This document shows positions 63,930-64,000 of a stretch of 64,000 bases of DNA, piece after piece. The notes under the pieces are model-generated. The model searched no databases and had not been told where the DNA came from. It saw nothing but the letters and a program-made list of their open reading frames with translations. The position numbers and the translations under genes were made by a program. The first letter of the stretch is position 1; the number at the start of each line of letters is the position of its first letter. The DNA comes from Pseudomonas sp. Irchel 3E13 (GTDB lineage: Bacteria; Pseudomonadota; Gammaproteobacteria; Pseudomonadales; Pseudomonadaceae): NCBI RefSeq assembly GCF_900187455.1, contig NZ_FYDX01000012.1:94402-158401 (forward strand), in the 5' to 3' direction.

Positions 63930-64000
63930 CACTTTCGTCGCAGTACGCAAAGCGTCTGCTGCCAGCTGGGATCGCCGGCCGGAAAGATCAGATCCCTTCT

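Overview
The window looks like the interior of a large conjugative element of a Pseudomonas, either a megaplasmid or a big ICE. The Pseudomonas assignment rests on an MvaT-type silencer (a family confined to pseudomonads), an OprD/Occ-family porin, a DksA2-like protein lacking a full zinc site, and a DnaB very close to the Pseudomonas chromosomal type. No replication initiator, integrase, transposase, rRNA or tRNA was recognised, so the sequence alone does not decide between plasmid and ICE. Almost everything in 1-14 kb is on the minus strand; later regions are mixed.

Layout. (1) 1-14.6 kb: a minus-strand transfer region of the MOBH/F-type kind. Read in transcription order it is traI relaxase, traD coupling protein, a small unknown, a DUF4400 membrane protein, a terminator, a DsbA/C-like thiol oxidoreductase, then traL, traE, traK, traB, traV and traA. 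After a terminator follows the start of a large Ig-like repeat secreted protein that runs off the left edge. A lipoprotein gene diverges from traI. (2) 14.6-22.1 kb: DNA-maintenance genes: ParB-like protein, two divergent pieces that together resemble one Cas4-type nuclease, topoisomerase I, a degenerate exonuclease-like protein and a GHKL ATPase fused to an HExxH zincin. (3) 22.2-31.7 kb: membrane and envelope proteins (Sel1 repeats, M50-like protease, lipoproteins, second DsbA-like protein), an FBH1/UvrD-type helicase and a DksA2-like factor. (4) 32-45 kb: MvaT-like silencer and many small unknown genes, an HerA-like ATPase carrying a DUF5710 insert, a regulator with two Ner-type DNA-binding domains, and a pair of related Cys-containing proteins. 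(5) 45.5-52.8 kb: a second Ig-like repeat protein with 282-bp tandem repeats, an OprD porin, a DUF1173 protein and a CX5R phosphatase. (6) 53-64 kb: ndpA/yejK, a second ParB-like protein, two adjacent dnaB genes, an SppA-type protease, a C5 cytosine methyltransferase and two unknown proteins.

How it fits together. TraI and TraD process and deliver DNA. TraA, L, E, K, B and V are the pilin and the envelope core of an F-type type IV secretion channel; the VirB4-like ATPase TraC and TraF/G/H/N/U/W are not in the window. The Dsb-like proteins probably fold periplasmic pilus components. The Ig-like proteins may act at the cell surface during mating, as do the Ig-domain proteins of IncHI plasmids, which also use MOBH/F-type transfer. 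MvaT, DksA-like, NdpA, DnaB and TopA copies suggest an element that carries its own versions of host chromosome-maintenance and global-regulation proteins. A promoter-like motif (TTGCA, then 15 nt, then a weak -10) recurs before unrelated genes and may be the element's own regulatory signature.

Most start codons were set from visible Shine-Dalgarno sequences and often differ from the longest possible reading frame. No similarity searches were possible; family names rest on motifs read by eye.
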